From Anaerolineales bacterium (lineage in GTDB: Bacteria > Chloroflexota > Anaerolineae > Anaerolineales > Villigracilaceae), in NCBI GenBank assembly GCA_016934715.1, contig JAFGSI010000063.1, positions 1-55,773 on the forward strand: DNA of 55,773 nucleotides, in the 5' to 3' direction. Of this stretch, positions 1 to 7,175 are shown piece after piece. Every line of letters starts with the position of its first letter. Position 1 is the stretch's first letter. Under the pieces are notes generated by a model. It did no database searches. It was not told where the DNA came from and saw only the letters and a program-made list of their open reading frames with translations. Both the position numbers and the translations under genes were made by a program.

Positions 1-224
1 CGCCGAAAGGCGGGAGCTTCTTGGGCGTAGCCCAGGGATTGGTGCCCCAATCCCAAAATATGGATCGCGGCGTTTTGGTCTCGATCGATATCGATGATCT
101 CTTTCAGGCGCTTATCCACACCCCCAACAAGCACCTTACGGCGGTACTTCGGACAAAAGACAACATGCTATTGGCAGGAGTATAGAACATGACGATTGCT
201 CTGGAAACCCCTTTCGTAGCTCAT
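1..224 (-). pseudogene. IS200/IS605 remnant: tnpA start fused to tnpB end
   Basis: Reading the minus strand from the ATG at 224 gives an IS200-type Y1 transposase N-terminus (MSYERGFQSNRHVLYSCQ). An in-frame TAG follows, then the typical TnpA stretch HVVFCPKYRRKVLVGGVDK. After about 43 codons the frame switches to the C-terminus of the companion protein TnpB (IDRDQNAAIHILGLG, then EAPAFRR at the window edge). The element has therefore lost most of tnpA and nearly all of tnpB by an internal deletion and carries a nonsense codon, so it cannot be active. The real end lies beyond the left edge. The family call is firm from motif recognition; the single-deletion history is inference. Confidence 0.8.
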
Positions 225-277
225 GTGTTCTATTATACAGCCACGTTCCAGGCAATGTCAAGCTTTGCACCTTATAT

Positions 278-298
278 CCCCACCGCGTAAGCGTGGGG
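278..298. repeat. Left-end hairpin of the IS200/IS605 remnant
   Basis: CCCCAC pairs with GTGGGG, with a short inner GC pair, a bulged C and a GTAA loop. It lies 54 bases upstream of the tnpA start, where this family keeps the subterminal hairpin that TnpA recognises. Confidence 0.6.
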
Positions 299-354
299 CT
301 TTACGGCGCTTTTTGGTAAGGTTCAGCCCAGCGATGCGGTCGACCCGTAGGGTG

Positions 355-630
355 TTAGCCCGCTTTCGGCGTTTCGGCTTCCACCTCTCGCCAAAAATCC
401 TCATGGCTTAACCCCTTGCCATCACGGATCTGCTTCTCAGCGACTTCGAGAATGCTCTGGAATTTGGGTGAGTGGGCCAACAGCAGGCGTTCGATTTCCT
501 CTTCATCCTTGACAGACAAAAGCATGGCTACCGGTTTGCCGTTTTTAGTAACCACAATCGGTCCTTGCTCGCTGGCTTTCAGATAACCACTGAATTTGGC
601 TTTCACATCTGCTACAGAAGCGATTTTCAT
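355..630 (-). CDS. Phd/YefM-type antitoxin
   Basis: 91 residues. The N-terminus has the Phd/YefM DNA-binding fold pattern: MKIASVADVKAKFSGYL, then GPIVVTKNGKPVAMLLS, followed by a charged, probably flexible C-terminal tail that in this family binds and neutralises the toxin. Its ATG overlaps the stop of the upstream toxin gene by four bases (ATGA), so the two are translationally coupled. It follows the toxin, which is the reverse of the common antitoxin-first order. It likely represses the promoter at 953-988 alone or with the toxin, as is known for the family. The pair sits among transposon remnants. Confidence 0.88.
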   Translation of the reverse strand: MKIASVADVKAKFSGYLKASEQGPIVVTKNGKPVAMLLSVKDEEEIERLLLAHSPKFQSILEVAEKQIRDGKGLSHEDFWREVEAETPKAG

Positions 631-953
631 ATCTCGACCTCCTTGCCTCCGATAAGGAGGCGATTACCGATCTTCTCGCCGATCGCCAGTAATACTACTT
701 GATGTTGGTCATAGTCGACACGGTAGAATGCCCAGAAACGATTATCTGGCCCGAAGCGGATTTCCCATCTAGCTCCGAAGATGGCAGGACGCCTGAGTGG
801 TTTGCGATTCCTTGTCTCGATGTCGGGCTGGAATTGCAGCTGTTCTTGCAGTGCTTCTCGGATGTGCGAGAAGTATCTTGGCTCTATGGACTTGAGGTGT
901 TGCTTTACAGCTGGAGCGTAGAGGAGATCAAAGCGTTTCCGCGGGGCAATCAT
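627..953 (-). CDS. RelE/ParE-superfamily toxin
   Basis: 108 residues from the ATG at 953. Motifs typical of RelE/ParE toxins are visible: FDLLYAPAVKQHLKSI near the start, ETRNRKPLRRPAIFGARWE in the middle, and RFGPDNRFWAFYRVD toward the end. Members usually cleave ribosome-bound mRNA or poison gyrase; which applies here cannot be read from the sequence. An earlier in-frame ATG at 971 is rejected as start because it lies inside the promoter. The chosen ATG is eight bases after the -10 box and has no ribosome binding site, so the message is probably leaderless. Confidence 0.87.
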   Translation of the reverse strand: MIAPRKRFDLLYAPAVKQHLKSIEPRYFSHIREALQEQLQFQPDIETRNRKPLRRPAIFGARWEIRFGPDNRFWAFYRVDYDQHQVVLLAIGEKIGNRLLIGGKEVEI

Positions 954-988
954 GACTATTATTATAGTCACAAATCGCCTATTGTCAA
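953..988 (-). promoter_or_regulatory. Toxin-antitoxin promoter with palindromic operator
   Basis: On the minus strand, TTGACA (988-983), a 16-base spacer and TATAAT (966-961) form a near-consensus sigma-70 promoter. The -10 box lies inside an inverted repeat at 953-970: TGACTAT, 4-base spacer, ATAGTCA. This fits an autoregulatory operator where a bound antitoxin would block polymerase. The expected start of transcription falls on or next to the A of the toxin ATG. Confidence 0.75.
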
Positions 989-1050
989 TGACTCTCCGTT
1001 TGGGCGAGTAGGCGCACGGTGTGTGTTACTTGCCGGGGCGGGCTTGGTGA

Positions 1051-1787
1051 CTATTCCCCACGCCGAAAGGCCGAAGGGTTACCCACATCTTCTAAAGGAG
1101 TTTGAGTAGAGGCCAAACGGGCGCTTTCGACCGAGCTCAGGAGCTGCATCCGGCCATCCCACAGCCTTCTCCAACCAGGCTCACCATCCGAACGACAATC
1201 GGGGAGGTCGCCTAATTTAGCGACTGCATGCCAGAAGGTTTTTATGGTCAGCGCCTGCGGATCGAGCTTTTCGAGTTGGGCCATGATCTGGACCAGGATC
1301 GGCGGAACGGTACGGATGGCAGGTTGGTCAGGAGCAGTGCGGGCCAGATCGCGCAGCTGCAACATGCGCACCGGGATGGCTTCGGCGAAAGCAGACCTTT
1401 GATCACACGTTTTTGGTGTGTTCTCCAATGGGCATTTCCAATTGTCGTTGACAGTTCCAACGACAGGGTTACCAATCCAAGCGCTCGAGTGCCTCTGCCA
1501 GATGTTCCACCGGGACCGAGGTCAACAAGAGCCCATCCAAGGGTGGAACGTCAGGGGGGCCGCTCTTCCCAGGTGCGCAATGCCCAGGTCTGGAAGGTGG
1601 TTGCCAAGGCGCTGTCGTTCCGTGGAGAACGCAGGGTAACGGCCAGCCTGGCACGCCGCTGCGGGTAACCCGGTGTGGCAGGCAGATCCATTTCGCGATA
1701 GCCCATAACAGGCGGTTGGCTTAATGGATCCAAAAGAAGCTTGGATTGGGCTGCTGCTTCATCCACCAGCCGCCAATTCTGGACCAT
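1051..1787 (-). pseudogene. Tn5/IS4-like transposase remnant, frameshifted
   Basis: Fragments in more than one minus-strand frame add up to a decayed DDE transposase of the Tn5-like type. From 1787: MDLPATPGYPQRRARLAVTL, then in another frame PPLDGLLLTSVPVEHLAEAL, then RMLQLRDLARTAPDQPA and the C-terminal dimerisation-region pattern KLGDLPDCRSDGEPGWRRLW. The segment between the second and third pieces is missing and the N-terminus is absent. The last residues, NPSAFRRGE, look instead like the tail of an IS605-type TnpB, so the piece at 1051-1110 may be the right end of a second IS605 remnant. Confidence 0.65.
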
Positions 1788-1853
1788 CCGAATACAATTC
1801 GGACATAATTATTGACGCAAAAAGAGACCTTGAACTTTTCCCGGAATCAGAAA

Positions 1854-1879
1854 ACCCGGAAGACAGACGTCTTCCGGGT
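1854..1879 (-). terminator. Rho-independent terminator of the DUF885 gene
   Basis: Perfect 11-bp arms (ACCCGGAAGAC / GTCTTCCGGGT) around an AGAC loop. On the minus strand it is followed by TTTT, about 20 bases after the stop codon. Confidence 0.75.
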
Positions 1880-1900
1880 CCGGTGGGTGCCAAAAAAAGA

Positions 1901-3712
1901 TCAGCCCGCCCGGGCTCTGTCGATGTAATCCTCCACCACCTGCTCAAGGATCGCCAGCGGCAGCGAACCGTTCTTCAGAACCACGTCATGGAACTGGCGC
2001 ACGTCGAACCGGTCGCCCAGCAGTTCCTCAGCCTTGTCGCGCAGTTCGACCATCTTGAGCATGCCGATCTTGTAGGCGCAGGCCTGGCCGGGCATGACGA
2101 TGTAGCGCTCGACCTCGCTGACCACGCTATCGTGGTCCTGGGCCGAGTGGGCCTGCATGTACTCGATCGCCTTCTCGCGGCTCCACTTCTTGTAGTGGAT
2201 GCCGGTGTCGACCACCAGGCGCACGGCCCGGAACAGTTCGGCATCCAGACAGCCCAGTTCACCGTAGGGATCATCGGTATACATGCCCAGCCCCCGGGCC
2301 AGCTTTTCGGCGTACAGGGCCCAGCCCTCGGCATAGGCCGTGAAGGGCAGCAGGCGGCGGAAGAAAGGCACGCCCCGGAGTTCCTGGGCGATCGAGAGTT
2401 GGAAGTGATGCCCGGGGATGCCCTCGTGATAGGCCAGGGTCTTCATACCGAATTTATGGGTTTCTTTCATGTCGCGCAGGTTGGCATAGAAGACGCCCGG
2501 GCGGGCGCCGCCCATATCCCCGGGCATGTAGTAGGCCCCGGCGGAGGTCTTCTCACGGAACTCGGGGACGCGCTCGACCCTCAACTTGGCCCGTGGACGC
2601 ACGGCCAGGATCGGGTCAAGAGCCGCGTTCATTTCATCCAGAATGCTCTGGTAGTCGGCCAGGCAAGCGGCCCGGCCTTCCTCTGTGTTGGGATACAGGA
2701 AGCGCGCTTCCTTGCCCAGATCATGCAGGACCCTGGTCGGGTTCAAAACCTCGGTGTGGCCCTGCTTTTTCAAGATGGCGGCCATCTCGGCCTCGATGCG
2801 GGCAACTTCCTTCAGGCCGGCCTCGTGCACCTGCTCGGGGGTGTAGTCGGTGCTGGTGTTCGAGCGCAGGCAGTGGGCGTAGTAAGCCTCCCCGTCGGGC
2901 AGCTTCCAGACCCCATCGTCAGTGGTGGCCTTGCCTTCCAGTTCGGTGAAATAGGCAATCAACGTCTCATAGGCAGGATAGACCGTGCGGGTGATCTCAC
3001 CCGCGGCCGCGGCCAGCAGCTTCTCGCGGCCCGCCTGGCCGACCTTCTCCAGTTTTTCCAGCTTCTCCTTGAAGGTCGTGTACAGCGGATTCTCGGTCGC
3101 CGGCTTTCCGACGAAGGCGGTCATCTCGTCCAGGACCCGCCGGATGACGAACTTCGGCGGGATGACCCCCTTCTGCTCGCGGATCTTCAGGCCTTCCAGC
3201 ACCTGGTCGAACTTGATCCCAAACTTGCTCAAACGTTTGACGTAGTTGCGCGCCTCGAGCTTGCTGACCACCGGATGGAGGGTCATCATGAAATTGGGCA
3301 GTTCCGACTGGATCCCGAACATCTGGTTGAGCGGGTAGTCGTGGAAGCGGAAGCGCTCGCCGCGAACAATGTCTCCCAGAAACCAGTCCATGACCTCGAT
3401 CGAGAGCTGGATTGGCGGCGGCTGGCGCTCGCGCTTGTAACTGCGCAGGATGCGCAGGTCACGCTTGATCATCTCGAGCTGCCTGGTCTCGTAGGCCACC
3501 GAGGCGTCCGACAGCTTGGCGTTGTGGCCGTGCAGGCCCATCTTCTCCAGGACGCCGAGCATGGTCAGCAGCTCGGGTCCCTTGAGGGCGAAGCGCAGGA
3601 AGGTGCGCATGAAGAGTCCCTTGACGCTCCACGGCTTGCCCCAGATCAGGGCGATCAGATACCAGGCCAGCAGGACGGCCAGGACAGCCAGCAGGATATA
3701 AACATAGATCAT
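1901..3712 (-). CDS. DUF885 family, membrane-anchored metallopeptidase-like protein
   Basis: 603 residues. It opens with a hydrophobic N-terminal segment (MIYVYILLAVLAVLLAWYLI) that should anchor it in the membrane. The rest matches the DUF885 family, whose hallmark is a zinc-protease-like helix pair: YHEGIPGHHFQ near residue 430 and AYAEGWALYAE near residue 457. The family is thought to be peptidase-like, but the substrate is unknown. The start at 3712 has AAGGAG seven bases upstream; a longer in-frame extension to 3808 lacks one and is rejected. It lies 49 bases beyond the WYL regulator gene on the same strand and may be read from it. Confidence 0.85.
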   Translation of the reverse strand: MIYVYILLAVLAVLLAWYLIALIWGKPWSVKGLFMRTFLRFALKGPELLTMLGVLEKMGLHGHNAKLSDASVAYETRQLEMIKRDLRILRSYKRERQPPPIQLSIEVMDWFLGDIVRGERFRFHDYPLNQMFGIQSELPNFMMTLHPVVSKLEARNYVKRLSKFGIKFDQVLEGLKIREQKGVIPPKFVIRRVLDEMTAFVGKPATENPLYTTFKEKLEKLEKVGQAGREKLLAAAAGEITRTVYPAYETLIAYFTELEGKATTDDGVWKLPDGEAYYAHCLRSNTSTDYTPEQVHEAGLKEVARIEAEMAAILKKQGHTEVLNPTRVLHDLGKEARFLYPNTEEGRAACLADYQSILDEMNAALDPILAVRPRAKLRVERVPEFREKTSAGAYYMPGDMGGARPGVFYANLRDMKETHKFGMKTLAYHEGIPGHHFQLSIAQELRGVPFFRRLLPFTAYAEGWALYAEKLARGLGMYTDDPYGELGCLDAELFRAVRLVVDTGIHYKKWSREKAIEYMQAHSAQDHDSVVSEVERYIVMPGQACAYKIGMLKMVELRDKAEELLGDRFDVRQFHDVVLKNGSLPLAILEQVVEDYIDRARAG

Positions 3713-3761
3713 ATGGGCTTCTCCTTGGGAAGGATGATGATATTGTACCGTAAAAGCCATC

Positions 3762-4739
3762 TCAAGGCTTCTTCCTCCTGCCGTAGAACGCCACCACCTG
3801 CTCGGCAAAATCGACCAGGCTTTTCCTGAGCGCCTCGGGCGCCAGGACCTCGACCGACCGCCCCAGGCCGAGCAGGCGCGTTCGCGCCGCGGGGAGCGAC
3901 TCGAACGGCAGGTCCAGAGTCAGCCAGCCTTCGGCATCCGGCGGGGAGGCCTGCGCCAGCAGATCTGTGCGGCCGCCAAAATCGCCTGCCAGGTGCGGGA
4001 GCAGGGCCGGGGAAATGCGCACCTGGACCGGATAGGTCGTCCGGTCCAGCTCATATTCGCTGCACCATGCCTCCCAGAAAGCCGCCAGGTCGAAGTCCGC
4101 TGGGCGGGTGAAGCCCTCGGGCAGCATCTCGGCTGCCACGGCCTGCGAGACGCGCACCACCCGGACGCCGCCCCGCCTGGCGTACACCAGGTGCCAGAGA
4201 TTCGCCTTTGCCACCAGTCCATACGGGGCGACGACCTGCTCCACCTCGGCCCCGAAGTTCGATCGATACGTCATCCGCAGGTAGCGGTCATTCCAGACTG
4301 CCTGCTGCATGGCCGGCAGGCACGGCACGGCTTCCCCGGACTGGAACCACCAGGACGAATCGAGATGGATGCGCTGTCGGGCCTGGAACTCCTCCTGCCG
4401 CTTCGATTCGGGCAGCGCCGCCGACAGCTTGCGCATGGCCGTCTGGAACTCCCGGCCGACGCCCAACTGCAGCAGGGGGGCCGGGATGCTCACCATGAAC
4501 AGGGCCCGGGCCTCGTCGGGGGTCAGGCCGGTCAGGGTGGTGCGGTACGTCTCGACCAGGCCAACCCCACCCCCCGGGCCGCGCTCGGTGTAGACCGGCA
4601 CACCAGAGGCCGAGAGCGCCGTCAGGTCACGGTAGATGGTCCGGACCGAGACCTCCAGTTCGGCGGCCAGGTCCTCGGCTGTCATCCGGCCGCGGGCCTG
4701 GAGCAGCATCAGCAGGGAAAGCAACCGGTCGGCACGCAT
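3762..4739 (-). CDS. YafY/DeoR-type HTH regulator with WYL domain
   Basis: 325 residues from MRADRLLSLLMLLQARGRMT. The N-terminal HTH is clear (TAEDLAAELEVSVRTIYRDL, residues about 19-38), as is the GPGGGVGL wing that follows. The middle and C-terminal part is a WYL ligand-sensing domain (VAPYGLVAKANLWHLVYARR) followed by the WCX extension. WYL regulators bind small ligands or nucleic acids. It is divergent from the GyrI-like gene, with a perfect inverted repeat between them that is a likely operator. An upstream in-frame ATG at 4787 would extend it by 16 residues with no family support. Confidence 0.9.
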   Translation of the reverse strand: MRADRLLSLLMLLQARGRMTAEDLAAELEVSVRTIYRDLTALSASGVPVYTERGPGGGVGLVETYRTTLTGLTPDEARALFMVSIPAPLLQLGVGREFQTAMRKLSAALPESKRQEEFQARQRIHLDSSWWFQSGEAVPCLPAMQQAVWNDRYLRMTYRSNFGAEVEQVVAPYGLVAKANLWHLVYARRGGVRVVRVSQAVAAEMLPEGFTRPADFDLAAFWEAWCSEYELDRTTYPVQVRISPALLPHLAGDFGGRTDLLAQASPPDAEGWLTLDLPFESLPAARTRLLGLGRSVEVLAPEALRKSLVDFAEQVVAFYGRRKKP

Positions 4740-4804
4740 GGGACAACTCCGTTCAGGCGGCTCGGTCTGAAACGCTCTTTCATCCACTGATTGTACTCGA
4801 AATT

Positions 4805-4823
4805 CCTGACACAGGATGTCAGG
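4805..4823. promoter_or_regulatory. Inverted-repeat operator between WYL regulator and GyrI-like gene
   Basis: CCTGACA and TGTCAGG, perfect 7-bp arms separated by CAGGA. It sits 66 bases upstream of the regulator and 63 bases upstream of the divergent gene. CTGACA/TGTCAG half-sites are, to my knowledge, seen beside other YafY-type regulators. It likely controls both directions. Confidence 0.65.
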
Positions 4824-4886
4824 TAATGCGTGCTATCATAAACACATCTCCGGAGAAAATCGATTACCAGGATAAGGAGTAAAGAA

Positions 4887-5366
4887 ATGAACGATCTTGA
4901 GGTCCGCATCGTCACCCTGCCGCCCCTGCGGGTGATCTGCTTCAACGGCTTCGGCCCCAGCCCGGAAAGGCTGGCCTTTGACAAGGCCAGCGCCTGGCTG
5001 AAGGCAAACGGGATGTGGGAGGACGGCCAGCAGCGCCGCTTCTTTGGCTACAACAATCCAGACCCCTCCCCTGGCTCCCCGAACTATGGCTATGACGTGT
5101 GGGTGACCGTGGACGAAACCGTCCAGGCCGGGGGCGATGGCCATATCATCGAGTTCCCAGGCGGTCTCTACGCCGTGACGCGGGTCGAAGCCGGGCCACG
5201 CGGCGAAGGGATCTACGAGACCTGGCAGGCCCTGGCCGCCTGGGTGGAACACAGCCAGTACAAGCCCGAATACTGCCGCCGCCCGTGCCTGGAGGAATCA
5301 CCCGACCCCTTCCATTCTCCTCCCGGCGGGTTCACACTCGACCTGTACGAGCCGATCAGCGGGTAG
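4887..5366 (+). CDS. GyrI-like small-molecule-binding protein
   Basis: 159 residues. The pattern VRIVTLPPLRVICFNGFGPSPE at the start (quoted to residue 27 in part) and the later YGYDVWVTVDETVQ and LYAVTRVEAG are those of GyrI-like/AraC effector-binding domains, which bind hydrophobic or cationic small molecules. There is no DNA-binding domain, so it is a stand-alone binding protein. A good ribosome site (AAGGAG) precedes the ATG. It is divergent from a WYL regulator, the common arrangement for this pair in many bacteria, and the regulator probably controls it. The true ligand is unknown. Confidence 0.85.
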   Translation: MNDLEVRIVTLPPLRVICFNGFGPSPERLAFDKASAWLKANGMWEDGQQRRFFGYNNPDPSPGSPNYGYDVWVTVDETVQAGGDGHIIEFPGGLYAVTRVEAGPRGEGIYETWQALAAWVEHSQYKPEYCRRPCLEESPDPFHSPPGGFTLDLYEPISG

Positions 5367-5385
5367 CGCCTTCCTGGGCCGTTTT

Positions 5386-5418
5386 GACCAGGGCCGGAGA
5401 TCCTTTCCGGCCCTGGTC
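5386..5418 (+). terminator. Strong hairpin after the GyrI-like gene
   Basis: Perfect 13-bp arms (GACCAGGGCCGGA / TCCGGCCCTGGTC) around a 7-base loop, 20 bases after the stop. No T-run follows, so factor-independent termination is uncertain. Confidence 0.5.
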
Positions 5419-5726
5419 ATTCCCTGCCAGCCGACCGCGAAGGTCATGGTCTGCTTGCCCATCACCTGGCCGATGCCGGGGGAAGGATGGTGGTGGTGGT
5501 CTTGGAACATTTTTCCTTTCCTCGCTTTCATCAAAAATGACGACCCGCCTGGGATATCCAGGCGCCTTCGTGTATGAACTTCGAACCTCTATTTCCTGAC
5601 CCGGGAAACCTGCCTGTTCGGCCGCGATCAACCTGCTCCTCACCATCCACCAGGTATCCTTGCCCCTCCGGCAGAGAGGTTCATCGGATTCGCCATTTCT
5701 CTATCCTTAGCATAGTGTGATGAATT
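5419..5726. other. Intergenic stretch without a recognised gene
   Basis: No reading frame here has a family pattern. A short minus-strand frame starting near 5510 has a plausible ribosome site but would run through the hairpin and into the end of the convergent gene, so it is not called. Confidence 0.5.
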
Positions 5727-5767
5727 ATACTAATAGTATTGACATACTATGCGGTATATAGTATAAT
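5727..5767 (+). promoter_or_regulatory. PadR operon promoter with two operator-like repeats
   Basis: TTGACA (5739-5744), a 17-base spacer and TATAAT (5762-5767) form a consensus promoter. Two related inverted repeats overlap it: ATACTA-A-TAGTAT at 5727-5739, just before the -35, and ATACTAT, 7-base spacer, ATAGTAT at 5744-5764 across the spacer and into the -10. PadR proteins typically bind AT-rich repeats of this form and repress their own genes. Confidence 0.75.
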
Positions 5768-5785
5768 GCGGTCATAGGTGAACAT

Positions 5786-6133
5786 ATGACCAAACAAGAA
5801 ATGCTCGAAAATACCACCCTTGAACTGCGCCGCGGCATGCTCGTCCTGGCCGTGCTGAGCCAGCTGCACGAGCCGCAGTACGGCTACTCGCTGATCAAGC
5901 GCCTGGCGGACGGCGGCCTGGAGATCGACCAGGGCACGCTCTACCCCCTGCTCCGCCGCCTGGAATCCCAGGACCTGCTGACCTCCGACTGGCGCATCGA
6001 AGGTGAACGCCCGCGGCGCTACTATGTCCTCAGTGACGAAGGGCGGGGCCTCCTGCCGCAGCTGAAACAGGAATGGAACCGCATCGTGTCCATGATGGAC
6101 CGCATGCTTGCAAACCGAAAGGAGAAAAAATGA
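5786..6133 (+). CDS. PadR family transcriptional regulator
   Basis: 115 residues. A winged helix-turn-helix of the PadR type: LELRRGMLVLAVLSQLHEPQ, then YGYSLIKRL, then EIDQGTLYPLLRRLESQDLL, with the wing RPRRYYVLSDEGR. A short C-terminal helix would give dimerisation. The ATG follows AGGTGA. Its end overlaps the next gene by four bases (ATGA), tying it to the HAAS membrane proteins that in other bacteria are paired with PadR regulators. It probably represses its own promoter, which carries two matching repeats. Confidence 0.93.
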   Translation: MTKQEMLENTTLELRRGMLVLAVLSQLHEPQYGYSLIKRLADGGLEIDQGTLYPLLRRLESQDLLTSDWRIEGERPRRYYVLSDEGRGLLPQLKQEWNRIVSMMDRMLANRKEKK

Positions 6134-7122
6134 AGCTCATCGATACCTACGTTTCCGAAGTGGGCAAGGATCTGCCCAAGAAGACCCGCCTTGACATCGA
6201 ATCCGAGATCCGCTCGATCCTCCAGGACATGGTCGACGAGCGGGCGTCCAAGACCGGCCGGCCGGTCGACGACGAACTGGTTCTGGAAGTCCTCAAGGAC
6301 TACGGCGCGCCGGAGAAGGTCGCCGCCTCCTACCAGGGCGAACACTACCTGATCGGCCCGCGCCTGTACCCGATCTTCACCAAGGTGCTTCAGATCGTCC
6401 TGACGATCTTCGGGATCCTGGCCATACTCGGCCTCGGCACCCAGCTGGCGCATGCCGGCCAGACCCTGGAGAACATCCTGGAAGGGGTCGCCGGCGTCCT
6501 GGGCTCCCTCATCACCGCCCTGGGCAACGTGGTCCTGATCTTTGCGATCATCGAATGGGCGATGCGCCGGGAAGGCCTGCAGGTGAAGGGCCTCGAAGCA
6601 AAGGCCTGGGACCCGCGCAGCCTGTTCAAGATCTCGCCCCCGAACCGGGCCAGGATCGGCGAACGGATCACCGAGATCGTCCTCAACTTCGCCGCCATCG
6701 CGATCTTCAACTTCTACCCGCACTTCCTCGGTCTCAACACCTACGTCGACGGGACCTGGACTCACACCCCGCTCTTCACGGAAGCCTTCTTCGCTTTTGT
6801 ACCCTGGCTAACCCTGATCTGGGGCCTAGACATCGCCCTGAACATCTTCGTCTTCATCCAGGGCTTCTGGAAGACCCACACCCGCCTGGTTCAAATCGGC
6901 CTGCGCCTGGCAATCATCACCGTCGGGGTCGTCATGCTGGCCACCCCCGGCCTGCTGGCCATCACCAGCGGTGTGATCGCCAGCAACAGCCCCCTCACCG
7001 GCGCGACCGCCGCGCTGATCGAAGCCGCTGCCCGCCAGGGATTCGTCTCCATCCTGATCATCATCCTGCTGTTCGAGGCCCTGGAGATCGGCCAGCATGT
7101 CTACCGGATGGTAAAAAATTGA
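6130..7122 (+). CDS. HAAS domain membrane protein, first copy
   Basis: 330 residues. Residues 1-65 form a soluble HAAS-type helical domain (MKLIDTYVSEVGKDLPKKTR, then LVLEVLKDYGAPEKVAASY). About six hydrophobic segments follow, starting near residue 80 (IFTKVLQIVLTIFGILAILG). The start overlaps the PadR stop, so expression is coupled. HAAS proteins are thought to act with PadR regulators in membrane-related signalling, but the signal is unknown. It is clearly paralogous to the gene after it: same N-terminal domain, the same WDPR motif after the central segments and the same INFxP-type motif (AIFNFYPHFLG here, LIFNFFPRIIG there). Confidence 0.85.
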   Translation: MKLIDTYVSEVGKDLPKKTRLDIESEIRSILQDMVDERASKTGRPVDDELVLEVLKDYGAPEKVAASYQGEHYLIGPRLYPIFTKVLQIVLTIFGILAILGLGTQLAHAGQTLENILEGVAGVLGSLITALGNVVLIFAIIEWAMRREGLQVKGLEAKAWDPRSLFKISPPNRARIGERITEIVLNFAAIAIFNFYPHFLGLNTYVDGTWTHTPLFTEAFFAFVPWLTLIWGLDIALNIFVFIQGFWKTHTRLVQIGLRLAIITVGVVMLATPGLLAITSGVIASNSPLTGATAALIEAAARQGFVSILIIILLFEALEIGQHVYRMVKN

Positions 7123-7126
7123 AATC

Positions 7127-7161
7127 CATGGGACAGTCGCGGCAAGAGCGACTGTCCCATG
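7127..7161 (+). repeat. Perfect hairpin between the two HAAS genes
   Basis: Fourteen-bp perfect arms (CATGGGACAGTCGC / GCGACTGTCCCATG) around GGCAAGA, between paralogous genes in one operon and just before the ribosome site of the second. It could attenuate the second gene or protect the upstream mRNA. No T-run follows. Confidence 0.7.
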
Positions 7162-7175
7162 CAGGAGAACAAAAA

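Noticed and set aside
971-971. ATG at 971 as toxin start
   Set aside because: It lies upstream of the -10 box and inside the promoter, so it would not be transcribed.
1724-3829. A 701-codon plus-strand frame opposite the DUF885 gene
   Set aside because: It is the antisense shadow of a high-GC gene with clear motifs, and has no family pattern of its own.
5298-5510. Minus-strand small frame starting MFQDHHHH with a good ribosome site
   Set aside because: It runs through a strong hairpin and into the 3' end of the convergent gene, and no family is recognisable.
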